A stretch of 64,000 nucleotides of DNA from Branchiostoma lanceolatum (lineage: Eukaryota; Chordata; Leptocardii; Amphioxiformes; Branchiostomatidae). The notes beneath the pieces are model-generated. The model ran no database searches, was not told where the DNA came from, and worked only from the letters and a program-made list of their open reading frames with translations. Shown one piece after another: positions 37,901 to 48,799 of this stretch (its first letter is position 1; each line of letters begins with the position of its first letter). Both the position numbers and the translations under genes were made by a program. The stretch lies in contig NC_089738.1 in NCBI RefSeq assembly GCF_035083965.1, positions 15,340,734-15,404,733 of the forward strand, in the 5' to 3' direction.

Positions 37901-38704
37901 GAAGGTTCCCTTGCTGATTTGTTTAATGTTCCTGGTTTCAAGTTCAAGACACTGGAAATCAACACTTACTCTGCAACTGTGGAGTCGTGGGTTCGATCCC
38001 CAACTCAGACACCTCCGACGATTGCAAGCTGCTGGATGCCGTATCATCTTTATGAGCACATCTGCTATCAGGGTCTGGAAAAAAATCAGAAAACACTCTC
38101 GAGATTGATACATATGTTGATGAAGGCATGCAGCTTTTGTTTGTTTGAACCTTTGTTTATTAAGGAGAAGCTCAAACCGGTCTGCAGGCCGCCTTTCATT
38201 GAGGTCACGAGGAAGGACTTAAGGGTCAGACAAAATGTAGCAGCGGATACGGATTACATGATTCAAGTCCTAAAGCTGAAAGTGGCTAAATCACCTTCTG
38301 TGAAAGTGACCCGGGCGTCTTGAAAAGACGCAAAGGTGTGGCACCCATCTCCATTTCTATAGCCCTTGGGCCACACACATTTGTGCAAGTCACTACAGCA
38401 GGGGGCTGGTCCGCTGGTAGTGATGTGTGTTTCACTTCCACACTCTTTCCGAAATGCTGAGTGCTAAGCAAAGAAAGCAGTATGTACCATTTTTGAAGTC
38501 TTTGGTATGACCCGGCCGGGGTTCGAACTCACGACCTACCGTGTGCAAGGCGAACACTCTACCAACACTCTACGAACACTCTACCAACTAGGCCATTGCA
38601 CCGGCGCCTTCTGTGAGGAACTGCAAACGTAGAGACGTACCTTGTGGCTGATTGTTACCGACACCGTCGGTGGTTGTTATGTCATTCTGACCACCGCCAA
38701 CCAT
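34961..38704 (-). CDS. Coiled-coil protein with N-terminal RHIM-like motif, 495 residues, complete
   Basis: Seven exons on the minus strand: 38641-38704, 37630-37782, 37205-37296, 36201-36938, 35672-35830, 35423-35561, 34961-35103; 1488 bases with all phases matching. Residues 1-110 are low in charge; near residues 42-55 lies NTVIHAGPGSNIYLG, which resembles the amyloid-forming RHIM core (hydrophobic-x-hydrophobic-G-xx-N) with one extra residue. A CxxC-like PCSRCLEKE follows at about 150. From about 155 to 425 the chain is a long heptad coiled coil (ERNSYISKYNELHDSQIEIY, KKVERHQQQVQHLEEELDKN). The tail is basic and Ser-rich (SPRQSLNSISEDEEAM, RRKSCPDNKTLRRSHRRE). I do not recognise a named orthologue. 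A role as a signalling scaffold is inference from domain order only. Confidence 0.85.
35893..36135. repeat. GT microsatellite block in coiled-coil gene intron 4
   Basis: Long irregular TG runs interrupted by ATG and CA. The open frames over it on both strands (Cys/Val or His/Thr repeats) are artefacts of the repeat. Confidence 0.9.
37374..37517. repeat. Perfect 27-bp inverted repeat, small foldback element
   Basis: 37374-37400 and 37491-37517 are exact reverse complements, containing CCAGGCTCCGCGGGATGG. Outside them CAGCTAGC-rich sequence continues the pairing imperfectly. The 90-bp loop is A/T-rich. Looks like a miniature foldback element inserted in intron 2 of the coiled-coil gene; exact ends not fixed. 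Confidence 0.75.
37960..38240 (+). mobile_element. Probable SINE-type insertion in coiled-coil gene intron 1
   Basis: GGGTTCGATCCCCAACTCAG near 37991 is a good RNA polymerase III B box, and TTTGTTTGTTTGAACC near 38137 matches a SINE tail. The 156-codon open frame at 37853-38323 runs through it and is not taken as a gene. Confidence 0.45.
38338..38607 (-). mobile_element. tRNA-derived SINE, well preserved, in coiled-coil gene intron 1
   Basis: On the minus strand: A box TGGCCTAGTTGGTAGAGTG, B box GAGTTCGAACCCCGGCC, then a body ending GGGCTATAGAAATGGAGATG. The A-box region has a small internal expansion: AGAGTGTT is present three times. Same family as 21905-22143. Confidence 0.75.
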
Positions 38705-41700
38705 TCTGACTTAAATCGTCATTTGACGAGGTCCTACTGAGAAGAGGGAAAGTAATTATAGATCTATAACATCGACGTACTTAATCACAAAAACACGGAA
38801 ACCCAGGATTTCCAGCCGTAGATCTCACTAAAAATCCCCACGGCAAATATAGCCACATGTGAGATTACATCATCCTACATCTTATTGTCCAAAACAGCTA
38901 GCCCTGCATTTAGTTTCAACTACACAAAGCATCTCATAGTTTGACCTTATTCTTGTGGGAGAAGAACAACATATCAAGTGACAGAGGGGTCAGTGCAGTA
39001 TAGTTATGTTTGCTAAGGCTTGAGTTTTTGTAACTTTTTACAAGTTTCTTTGAAGTCTAAAACAGACATAGAAATGGGATTGAGAGTATACCTGCAAACC
39101 CCTGTTTTTAAAGGTACTATCATAATAAGTGACAGTGTTACACACATGTTGACGGAATAGCCAAGAGCACTACCGTAGTACTAGCGGTCCTACAATGAAT
39201 GTCAGCATTTCCAAGTATGGGCTGGTAAAGCTTTTTATCTTTCACAATAGTTTATGCGCTATAAGATTACCATATGATATTTATATCTATATATAATACT
39301 AGAACGGAGCTTCTAAGTGTCAATAGAGGTACGAAGATTTAAAGTATGCCATGAGAACAATCTTGTTGTACTAGATACAGTGGCACCATTGTGGTAACGT
39401 TACTGCACGTTCGTACAGTACTCTTCAAAACCACCATTCTATCCAAACACACAAAACAAAACAAAAACTGTAAGCCTACCTGGCTCACACTTACATTAAA
39501 GACTGTGTAGTTACTGTACAGTGATGTGATCTGCGTTTTAAGAGGGAGGCGCGTGACACTAAAATTCTGACTGAAATTCTGATGTCTTCTGCACAAACAT
39601 GACCTTCTAAAGTGGTAAATTCCCTCTTAGCAGCGAGCCAGCCTTTTACAGCAAAATTAGAGCTACATCCCACATGTTTATACACTCACCTGTGTCGAAC
39701 GAAAGCCGTGCAAAAGAGTTGAACACTGTAAAAGTTGTATTCTACACTATTTCATGGTCGACTGGCTATTAAGAACAGACGTACAATATCGATGGGTCGC
39801 GTTTCACTGGGACTTTTTCTAGCTCTGACCTCATGCAAGATACGGTTACTATTTGTTTGCATTGGAAACTGGCCATTATGCACCTTTGTGTTAGGTTATC
39901 GAGGTTTAGTTCCTCAAACTGCGCTTGACAACGTCTAACTGGATGAGTGTGAAGTGACCGCCTAAGTGTCACTCTTTAATCAGTTGTGGTCGATACTGTG
40001 TTTAAAGTGATCCGTATCACAGTAGTGCTACTACCTGAATGAACTATTTTCTTACAAAAGTGGTAATAAAAATCCGTTTTTCCCCCACATTTTTTCTTTA
40101 TGTTTATCATGATGTTGCTTTTTGTGTTGTGTATACTTTACCTGTCTAAAAGGTTTTATTCCCAGCTGCTAACACTTCACGTTCGAAAGTCGCCTATCCA
40201 ATTTCCCCAATCTTTGGGTGCCTTCGGCATCCCTTCGTATTCTCGAGCTGGAATCATATTTCGCTCGACATATTACACGGTAAGTTTAGAGTAGGGTTCT
40301 CAGGGAGTTCACGAAACAGATTACTGCATTCCTTGCGATTGTAATTGCCTTTCGTCCCATGCGCATTCGACCCTTTCAAAAATGAAACTTGCAGGTGTCC
40401 GTCACCCTGTAATTCATTAATAACTTAAGTCAGCAATCAGCTTCCCCATTGTTGATTGGCTTTGGCTTTAAGGTTATCATTACGCAAATTTCAAAGGTTA
40501 TCCACTCCTTTTACAGCAGACGCTTACGAAAGTCAACAAATACCACCGATTTAGACCGTCGCTTGCCACCGAACCAGTGTTGTTTGAACGTCCATATGCT
40601 GACCCAACAAGTAAGACACTGGCGTCATGACTTGTTTTTCATGTCCTGCCTTTTCCATTTTGTTTTTGTTGTTGTCAGACTGGTTCAGTAAACCTTGATA
40701 TGTAAAGTAGAATGAGCTTTGTAAGGGATACGTCATTTTTAGGCCATGTGATTTACCAAGGAATCTACCTCAAGACTTTTTCATTTCCTCCTCTCAGCAA
40801 AACAGTTAACGTCAATATAAATTTCTGTCAGTGCCTGCTAGGGTAAATATAGCAGTAACATTCTCACATTTCTGCCAAATAGTGCCAGACAACTGCCTTT
40901 GTTCGCTCAAGGTTCACCACGAGTCTCTTACGAATTCCTTGTTTTACCAATTCTGCTCACTGTCTAAATCCAGGCGTGGTCAGAAACTGATCAGAGCACC
41001 GACAAATTTGGAATTGAAGTGACGATCCTGTTGCCATGGCCATGTCGTCGAATAGTCTTATTAGATATAATATATAGACAGACAGAACGTGCAGTCATTT
41101 TTATTACATACGGCAGTTACCAGTACCAACGGCATACGTCATTGACCACGTACACACGACCAAATAATCACACGGAACCAAGACAGCAATCTCACAGATT
41201 TCTCGCAGCTATACCAATGCAGACGAATAACGCAAGTCAGTTGCTCGATTTTATTTTAGACCACTTGTTACAACTGAAGTGTCCAGACGGGTGATGTGAA
41301 GTGTCCAGACGGCCCGAGATGCACAGACCCTAATTAGGGCCTGGGCCGGCAATGATTATGGAAGGAACAAGCCTGGTCGAACCAGTCTTCACAGATTGAA
41401 GATACTGAAGACAGCGTCGGGTCAGGCCTGGAATGAAATGGACGGAATGGGATCAGTTGACGATATACAGCCATGTCACTGACTCTATGACCTCGTTTAC
41501 CTTTCGTCCGTGAACGAACGGGAGTTATTTGGCTTAGGGGATGGAATGATGTTCAGTCTAGAGCATTCTCCTACGCACAGTCACCAGGAGGCCAATATAG
41601 TCTGCAAGGAATATGTTGGCCACGGGGTGGCTTTGTGTTAGAGAATTCTTGCAGAGATGCAGAAATTGAGAATTCCGCCAACATAAATGTTTAGGTCGTA

Positions 41701-41719
41701 TCAAAAGCCTCGCTTAAAC
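38705..41719. other. Region without a supported gene
   Basis: Just right of 38704 should be the promoter of the coiled-coil gene. From there to the GT block I see short open frames only, none with a domain or clean splice borders. If the second MSMB-like gene has a third exon it should be in this stretch on the minus strand; I could not find one. Confidence 0.4.
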
Positions 41720-41723
41720 AACA

Positions 41724-41928
41724 GTGTGTGTGTGTGTGTGTGTGTGTGCATGTACGTGTTTAGGTGTGGTGTGATTGTGTGTGTGTGTGTGTGGTTGTGT
41801 GTGTATGTTTGTGTGCATTTGAGTGTCTGTATGTGTGTATGTGCGTGTACGTGTGTGTGTGTGTGTGCTTGTGCGGTGTGTACATGTGCGTGTTTAGGCG
41901 TAGTGTGATTGTGCGTGTGTGTGATTAT

Positions 41929-42000
<72 letters not shown>
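41724..42000. repeat. GT microsatellite, long pure run at its right end
   Basis: TG repeats with interruptions, ending in an almost pure run of about 65 bp (41935-42000), 40 bp downstream of the MSMB-like gene exon on the minus strand. Confidence 0.95.
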
Positions 42001-42003
<3 letters not shown>

Positions 42004-42040
42004 GACAATCAATGACGGGGGTCTGTAACCACGAACAGAC

Positions 42041-44674
42041 TTACCGAGAAGTTACAAGCCCACGGTAGTTGCACACGTAAGTGTTGCAGCTCAGAGGATC
42101 CTTCCAGGAGCTGCCCTCCAAGACTTTTATGCGGTAGTTACTTTGAAGCTCACAGTACCTCCTGGTGACCTCGCGGTGACTGCCGACGCCGAAGTAGCTG
42201 GAACATTAATCAATAAACATTCTTAACACCGTATTTATATAAATGACTAATGGTCACCGTCTCTGACTCACCACGTGAATACAACGGGACTGCGGTAATA
42301 AGAACGGCTACATGAATAAGACTAAAGCATCAAACCCAAGTTTGAAGACTCACTGCCCCGATTGATCCTAATTTTATTCATAGCTGGTGAGTTCTGGGAC
42401 GTGGACGTACAGGGTTCTCAAACACGAGACCTGTCGCGTTACGTTCCTACCATCAGCGTGAAAAGCGGGGCCAGTGACTGATACGTGTCGAAGAAGAAAT
42501 TTACAATTTGGAATGTGGGACGGCACACTACACTTACTTTGGCGTCGACGGAAATGAAAGAAGTATTAGATAAAACTGGATAAAACTTGCTCACTCAAAC
42601 ATACTAATACAATGTGGTTTTATTGGTATGTGGCGCTGATGTATTTATCAAAAAGGTTCTCCCGGAAATTCAACATGCTGACGGTAGGTACCTAAAATAA
42701 ACTTTTATCCACATTGTTCTACCGAGGGATCAAACTCACAATCAACGCAATAACACAATTGCTTTTTGTTGAACTTGAAAAAGAGAAAAAGAATAGCAAA
42801 CTAGAATGGCAACATTTTCGGGAAAATGCAGAATATTCCCCTCCCATTACCTACACCTCAAATATGACATCCTTAGCATTGACTGTAAGGATATTACGAA
42901 GTTTCTGTATAAATTATGCAAAGGAGGTCGGCATTAGCATAATTTATGGCCAGGTGTGTTTGGCCTTTCCTAAAGGTACCTACATCTCAAATATGACACC
43001 CGTAGCTTTTATGGTTAGGGATATGCATAAATTATCCATAATGCACTCATTAGCATAATTTATGGACAGGTTTTTTGACCTTTCCTAAAGGTACCTGCAT
43101 CTCATCCGTAGCCTTTACAGTAAGGGAAAAACAAGTTTATGCATAGATTATGCAAATGAGGTCAGCATTAGCATAATTTATGTACAGGTGTGTTCACCTC
43201 TCCTAAAGGTACCTACATGTGAAATATGCCATCCGTAGTCTTTACGGTAAGGGATATACATACATTATGCAAATGAGGTCCGCATTAGCATAATTTATGT
43301 ACAGGTGTGTTCACCTCTCTTTAAGGTACCTACATCTGAAATAAGCCATCCGTAGTCTTTACGGTAAGGGATATACATACATTATGCAAATTAGGTCCTC
43401 ATTAGCATAATTTATGTCCAGGTGTGTTCACCTTTCCTAAATATACCGACATCTCAAATATGACATCTGTAGCTTTTACGGTAAGGGAAATACAAGTTTC
43501 TGCATAAATTATGCAAATGAGGTCCTCATTAGCATAATTCATGGCCAGGTGTGTTTACCTTTCCTAAATGTATCTACTTCTCAAATATGGCATCTCCAGC
43601 TTTTACTGTAAATGCAATACAAGTTTTTGCATAAATTATGCAAATGAGGTCCTCATTAGCATAATTTATGTCCAGGTGTGTTCACCTTTCCTACAGATAC
43701 CTACATCTCAAATATGACATCTGTAGCTTTTACGGTAAGGGAAATACAAGTTTCTGCATAAATTATGCAAATGAGGTCCTCATTAGCATAATTCATGGTC
43801 AGGTGTGTTTACCTGTCCTAAATTTATCTACATCTCAAATATGACATCTGCAGCTTTTACTGTAAACGCAATACAAGTTTTTGCATAAATTATGCAAATG
43901 AGGTCCTCATTAGCATAATTCATGGCCAGGTGTGTTTAGCTTTCCTAAATGTATCTACTTCTCAAATATGGCATCTGCAGCTTTTACTGTAAACGCAATA
44001 CAAGTTTTTGCATAAATTATGCAAATGAGGTCATCATTAGCATAATTTATGTCCAGGTGTGTTCACCTTTCCTACAGATACCTACATCTCAAATATGACA
44101 TCTGTAGCTTTTACGGTAAGGGAAATACAAGTTTCTGCATAAATTATGCAAATGAGGTCCTCATTAGCATAATTCATGGTCAGGTGTGTTTACCTTTCCT
44201 AAATTTATCTACATCTCAAATATGACATCTGCAGCTTTTACTGTAAACGCAATACAAGTTTTTGCATAAATTATGCAAATGAGGTCCTCATTAGCATAAT
44301 TTATTGTCAGGTGTATTCACCTTTCCTATAGGTACCTACATCTCAAATATAACATCCATACATTTCAACATAAGGTACATATAACTTGCTGCAATACCAT
44401 TAGTAGAGCTACCACCGCACATCTACTTGGTTTTTGGCAGAAGAAGAAGAAAGAAGAAGAAGAAGAAGAACAGGCAAGCAAAAACAGTATATCCCCCTTC
44501 CCACTGGAAGGGGAATATAAAAAATCTAGTGTAGATTGAAAATAGCGCGTGTTACTGGAATGTATCGGAGTCTAGAGGGTCAGTGATCACAGCGCGTTGA
44601 CGGTCATAGGCCCCCTCTACACCCAGCAAGATGACCGCAATGATGACCGCAATGATGACCACACGCTCACGCAT
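42041..44674 (-). CDS. Beta-microseminoprotein-like small secreted protein, copy 2
   Basis: Exon 1 (44556-44674) encodes a signal peptide, with VVIIAVIIAVILLGVEG as the hydrophobic core, and ends in phase 2. Exon 2 (42041-42197) completes the codon and encodes YFGVGSHREVTRRYC, then EGSSWKDPLSC and NTYVCNYRGLV. The GSSW followed by spaced cysteines matches the MSMB family and the neighbouring copy. Read to the in-frame TAA at 42041-42043 the product is 91 residues. The neighbour has a phase-2 donor at the equivalent place, and CGGTAAGT here is a usable donor too, so a third exon may exist that I did not find. The intron carries the satellite array. Secreted; function unknown in lancelets. Confidence 0.65.
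42832..44519. repeat. 127-bp satellite array with higher-order structure, inside a possible TIR element
   Basis: About twelve units from 42841 to 44355. Seven consecutive units start at 43502, 43629, 43756, 43883, 44010, 44137 and 44264, exactly 127 bp apart. Variants follow C-A-B-C-A-B, so 43629-44009 and 44010-44390 repeat as 381-bp trimers with very few differences. Each unit holds ATTATGCAAATGAGG followed by its near complement TCCTCATTAGCATAAT, a palindrome with an octamer motif ATGCAAAT. Flanks ATATTCCCCT (42833) and AGGGGAATAT (44509) are inverted, with a CCCCTTCC/GGAAGGGG hairpin on the right. Confidence 0.9.
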
Positions 44675-45292
44675 GTCTGTGGGACAGAAAGACAGAAAAC
44701 GTTGACGAGAAAGACGGACTAAAAGTAACAAGCAAACATAATTGGCCATACTGCTAAGGAGAAAACACGCCAATTTTGGATGGAAGGACAAGAACTCACA
44801 CAACACCCAATATGAAGTAAAAGTCTTGAAAACAAATGAATGGTTTATTAAGAAAAAGTGTATCATGACAGCTAAAAGCTGAATTACGTACACTGTACAA
44901 TTGCAATATCACAATATCTTAAAAACACAAGGACAATACTACCAACGTCTTGACATACATTACAAAAATATCCATAACGGTCAAAAGGTTTCGTGTAATA
45001 CATATCGTGCTAGATTTAGCTTGAATCAACTTTATCTACAACTCCGTGACTTTTCAAATAAGTCATACACCAAATCTGTCCTATATTGCAGCTGTCCACA
45101 TACAGCACTCAGAGTCCTTCTAATGTGTATCTTAAAAGTTCCTAAGCTACAGGTTTCTGAAAGTTGAGGTTCCCAATGACGCACTCAAGTTCAAGCCTAG
45201 ACATACAACTTTGTCCTCATCTTCATTACTCCAAGCAGAACTCATGCTTTCTGGCCACTAGAATAGTATACTACAGTTTATGCCTCACTTAC

Positions 45293-47459
45293 TTAAACGT
45301 ACCGTAGTCCGTTGTCTTCGTAGATATTTCTTTGAAGTATGAAGCTCACCACTGAATCATAGTCAGAAGTGATGGCGCTATTCAGGTCCAGGAGGTTTTA
45401 AGTAGTCAGCTGGGAAAAATGGCACATGTCTTGTTATTGTCAAATGATTCAGCCCTTATCCGAGAGGTCATGGTCTACAAACTTCCATTTCAGATATCAA
45501 GTCTAAGAAGTAAACATCCTCAGGATGCTGGGCTAATTTTGAAGCGATTTTGTGGCGTCACCAAAAGTTGTTTTTCGACCTTGATGAAGGCATAGTTCCG
45601 AGGGTCAACAGAGCTGAGTCGCCGAAATGCAGTGGTTGGAGTCACTGGGAGGGCAGAAGCCTTATCCTTGGGAATGTATTAGGGGCGGAGGCATTTTTTT
45701 CAATATTACAATCTCTCTCAATATATTCAGAAAATTGTACAAATGCATCCCATGGGGGATTGATTGTGTATATATAGATACTTCAAGAAGTTCGGAATGA
45801 ATCTATATGATAGATGGTGTATGGTTAAGTGTCAGCAAAACGAAGGACATGTTCGGTTAGGGACCCATAGTGGTTTTCTATGGTACTACAGCGAAACGTC
45901 CGGTTTGTATACCTCATGTTCGGAACATGCTATGAATATGATTTTTCAATGGTAGACTAGCCCTTGGACTCGTGAAGGAGTGGTGTACATGAAGGTTGAG
46001 CCCCGAATCAGTTTTTTAAAACTTCACAATTCTATATGAGACTGAAAGATGATAACTCATGAAGGGCATGAAGGACCGTCTTGATTTCTTTATGTGTAGA
46101 TAGCTTACGTGAAGATTTATACAATCAGATCGATACAATCAGATTGATACAATCAGATTTATATAATTACGCTTACTATGGAAATTTGGATTCATTCAAT
46201 ATATGAATATACCAACCACCTTAACAATGCTGAATATAAGGCCCAAATGTTGTTCACTTGCAACACATGAATGACACGACAGACTTCTTCATGTTCTTTT
46301 TTATTTATTTTCAATGCCTTGCCACATTTAGGCTGTAAGGGACATTGTTTATTTCCCGGTGATGACACTGCTGCTGCAGCTTCTGTAGAGATTATCCCTC
46401 ATCACAATGAGCTCATTGCAGCTCGAGTCAAAAATCCTCATGCACCCATCAGGTACAGGGTCGTCTTTTTTGCTAGAAGTAGAAAGAAAAAGCAGTCGCT
46501 TAGTTCGGAGAAATATCTGCAAAGAAGAATATGCAACAATGAAAAACAGCTATAATATCCATGTAGATTTGGGAAAGGAAGGTTTTGAGTATTCCTAGTA
46601 GAAATTCCTACCATCCCATTTTTCTGATGCTAAAGGCAATGCTTTCCATTTACAGACTCTGAGGCAGTTTTCCGTCTTTTGAAAGATTTGTCTTTGCTTT
46701 GGATCAAAGTTATCTTTTTTGGTACTACCAACTTAGATGATCGTGTATATTTCAGGAAAATTTCTAACTGTACAATATGAGGTTCTAAAGAATAAAATAC
46801 ATATCTATTCCATGTTACAGTTGTCTTATGAAATGGGCCAACACCTGCATCCAAAGTTTATATGTGTCAAGAGGATGTACAGGAGTGATAGCAAGCTAAC
46901 AAAAATAAAGCTTGATTAAGTCAGTGAATGCGAATTTGATGATAAAAGGAAGAAGAAGAGAAGCAATTGACTCACTTTTCACAGACCAATTCCCTGTCGG
47001 TGCACTCACACTTCTCACATTCAAGGCTGGTCCAGGAGCTGCCCACTAGAAACATTTGACCTTCCCACTGGCAGTAGTTCCTCGAATTGACACCGTGGGT
47101 CGCGTCGGACCCCCTTTGCAAATAATAATGCCGCATTGTCATTAGTCAAATGACATTTTGAATAAAATGAAACTTGGAATCTCAGAAACATGAATCGCAG
47201 AAACAGGAAAGGGACCAAGTATAGTTTGTTGAAATGTCTATTCTGCACTATACATAGTTAATGAAGAGATCAGTTTTCAATATTAGAAGGAATGATTTCT
47301 AATCAGAAGCAAATCAAACTTAGACGAAACAAATAGACAATAGAACACAAATGAGCCATACAAAGCTGGAATCGACGACACAGGCCGCGTAGTCGTGATT
47401 CCTTCGGCCGCGCACCACACGGCACACATCGCGGCGACCATCATCAACTTTTCAGCCAT
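45293..47459 (-). CDS. Beta-microseminoprotein-like small secreted protein, copy 1
   Basis: Three exons on the minus strand. Exon 1 (47362-47459) begins at ATG and encodes a signal peptide rich in Met and Ala (MVAAMCAVWCAAEG). Exon 2 (46976-47113) encodes NSRNYCQWEGQMF, then GSSWTSLECEKCECTDRELV and a last Cys: this C-x-G-x-SW-C-x2-C-x-C-x6-C order is the signature of the MSMB (PSP94) family. Exon 3 (45293-45377) encodes ITSDYDSVVSFILQRNIYED and ends NGLRYV; it aligns with the third exon of vertebrate MSMB (YD, hydrophobic, Y-V) but lacks the usual cysteines. All junctions are phase 2 and in frame; 106 residues. The borders of exon 1 (GTATGG donor) and exon 3 are the weaker calls. In vertebrates MSMB is a seminal plasma protein; here the role is unknown. 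Confidence 0.65.
46114..46160. repeat. Short tandem repeat, 15-bp unit
   Basis: Three to four copies of a unit like ACAATCAGATTGAT in the intron of the first MSMB-like gene. Confidence 0.6.
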
Positions 47460-48120
47460 TTCTGTGCGGGAAACAAAAAACGGCCAAAACTGTATTTCTT
47501 TCTTGGTACAGATGAAAAGAAATAGAAACAGAAGATGCTTATAGATTTGCTTCATGCCTAGTCACACGTAAACAGTGTCTTGGGGCTGTTAAAGGCAGTC
47601 CATGTTGCTAGTCCATGTGCCAAAGAAAAAAGTAGCTCAATATCATACCTAATTTCTTTAAGATATCGTTGGAACTGTAAGACACAAAGCTTACTAGAAC
47701 AGTTACAGGTGCAATGGGTTGACTTGACTGATACTTTTTAAAAGGAAACTCATTCTCCAATTGTTCCATTAGACTTACCTGACTTATGAATATCTCTTGT
47801 ACGAGGTTGTTTTCTGGACTCTGTGATAGAGCTGGAAAGTGAATGAAGCTAGTGCGTGACGAGTCGCCGGAGCAAGATATTTACGGACCACTGCTGGGAA
47901 CTAAACAACTGCCGCTTGTTTGTGAGTCAGAAGCGATTCCGTTCCGAGGTTATCTTGAGTACGTAAACATCCCCAGGACGTCCTCTCGCGGGGGTGGTGG
48001 GCGAGACGATCGTTCATGGGCAAATATTTTTGGCATAGCTCAGGAAAGGACAAAAATAACATGCGTTTCCATGCTCTAGAGAGAAACGAAGCTGTGTCAG
48101 CTAATCCAATTTTAGCATCA
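47460..48120. other. Upstream region of MSMB-like gene 1, no gene seen
   Basis: Presumed promoter side of the gene starting at 47459. The plus-strand frame at 47843-48079 has no recognisable domain. Confidence 0.3.
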
Positions 48121-48331
48121 CTCCTAACCAACCAACCAACCAACCAACCGACCGACCGACCGACCGACCGACCGACCGACCGACCGACCGACCGACCGAC
48201 CGACCGACCAACCAACCAGCCAGCCAGCCAGCCAGCCAGCCAACCAACCAACCAACCAACCAACCAACCAACCAGCCAGCCAGCCAGCCAACCAACAAAC
48301 CAACCAACCAACCAACCAACCAACCAACCAT
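48121..48331. repeat. Compound tetranucleotide microsatellite (CCAA/CCGA/CCAG)
   Basis: Pure four-base repeats switch in blocks: CCAA, then CCGA (about 15 units), CCAA, CCAG, CCAA, CCAG, CCAA. The frames across it (PTDRPTDR and GWLVGWLV types) are artefacts. Confidence 0.97.
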
Positions 48332-48652
48332 TTTTTTTTCAAAACTACGACAGTCTAAATTGTATGTTTAACGGCAAGACAGATTTAAGACAATAGTTTG
48401 TACATGATGATATTGCAACAACTCTAACCACATGACCACCTTGCCAACGTCAGTAAATGGCTCCACAAAGGATAAAAGCAATTGGTACAAGTGATTTTCG
48501 GTACTGATGCTATGCAGGGTGAATAATATTAGCAACATAAAAAAAACGATAAACCATTTAATCAGCCTAAACATTCCAGCCAGCAGAGAACGAAAAGTTC
48601 GCGTCTGGCAAAAGTATTTCTTTGGTAGAAAAATGTTGGGCTATTCTGCAAG

Positions 48653-48776
48653 GTGCGTTCTCCAGAAGAAAGAGTCGACCGACAGGATAAGAAGCTGCAG
48701 TACCTGGAGATCCGCCAGAAGGAGCCAACGAGACGGGCAGGTGTCAGGATCGCCAAACCCGGACAGAATGCAAAAT
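48653..48776 (+). pseudogene. Isolated copy of the sixth exon of the coiled-coil gene
   Basis: The translation VRSPEERVDRQDKKLQYLE, then RQKEPTRRAG and PGQNAK, matches exon 35423-35561 on the minus strand (VRSLEERVDRQEKKLQYLEG...). The preceding intron bases TTCTGCAAG also match, so the copy came from genomic DNA, not from mRNA. It diverges after about 48780. No neighbouring exons of that gene were found on either side, so it is either an exon fossil or one exon of an undetected paralogue. Confidence 0.85.
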
Positions 48777-48799
48777 ATTATCCGCATACACAAATATTA

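Noticed and set aside
37853-38323. 156-codon plus-strand frame inside the coiled-coil gene
   Set aside because: It crosses SINE-like sequence with a pol III B box and has no recognisable domain or splice context.
38500-38607. Possible tRNA gene on the minus strand
   Set aside because: A and B boxes are good, but the A-box region is expanded, no acceptor stem pairs, and a SINE body follows, so it is a SINE head. The same applies to 22060-22143.
41687-42015. Cys/Val-rich frames next to the MSMB-like exon, looking like a cysteine-rich secreted protein
   Set aside because: They come from the GT repeat, not from a gene; no signal peptide or splice-bounded exon.
46271-46555. 94-codon plus-strand frame in the intron of MSMB-like gene 1
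   Set aside because: Composition is mildly protein-like, but I recognise no domain, and no convincing acceptor and donor frame it. Possibly an old repeat.
47341-47400. Alternative reading NHDYAACVVDSS in another frame of MSMB-like exon 1
   Set aside because: It looked MSMB-like, but it is out of frame with the signal peptide; the signal-peptide frame joins exon 2 in phase through the GTATGG donor, so that model was kept.
47901-48342. Long minus- and plus-strand frames of GWLVGWLV or PTDRPTDR type
   Set aside because: They only translate the tetranucleotide microsatellite at 48121-48331; all frames stay open because the unit lacks stops.
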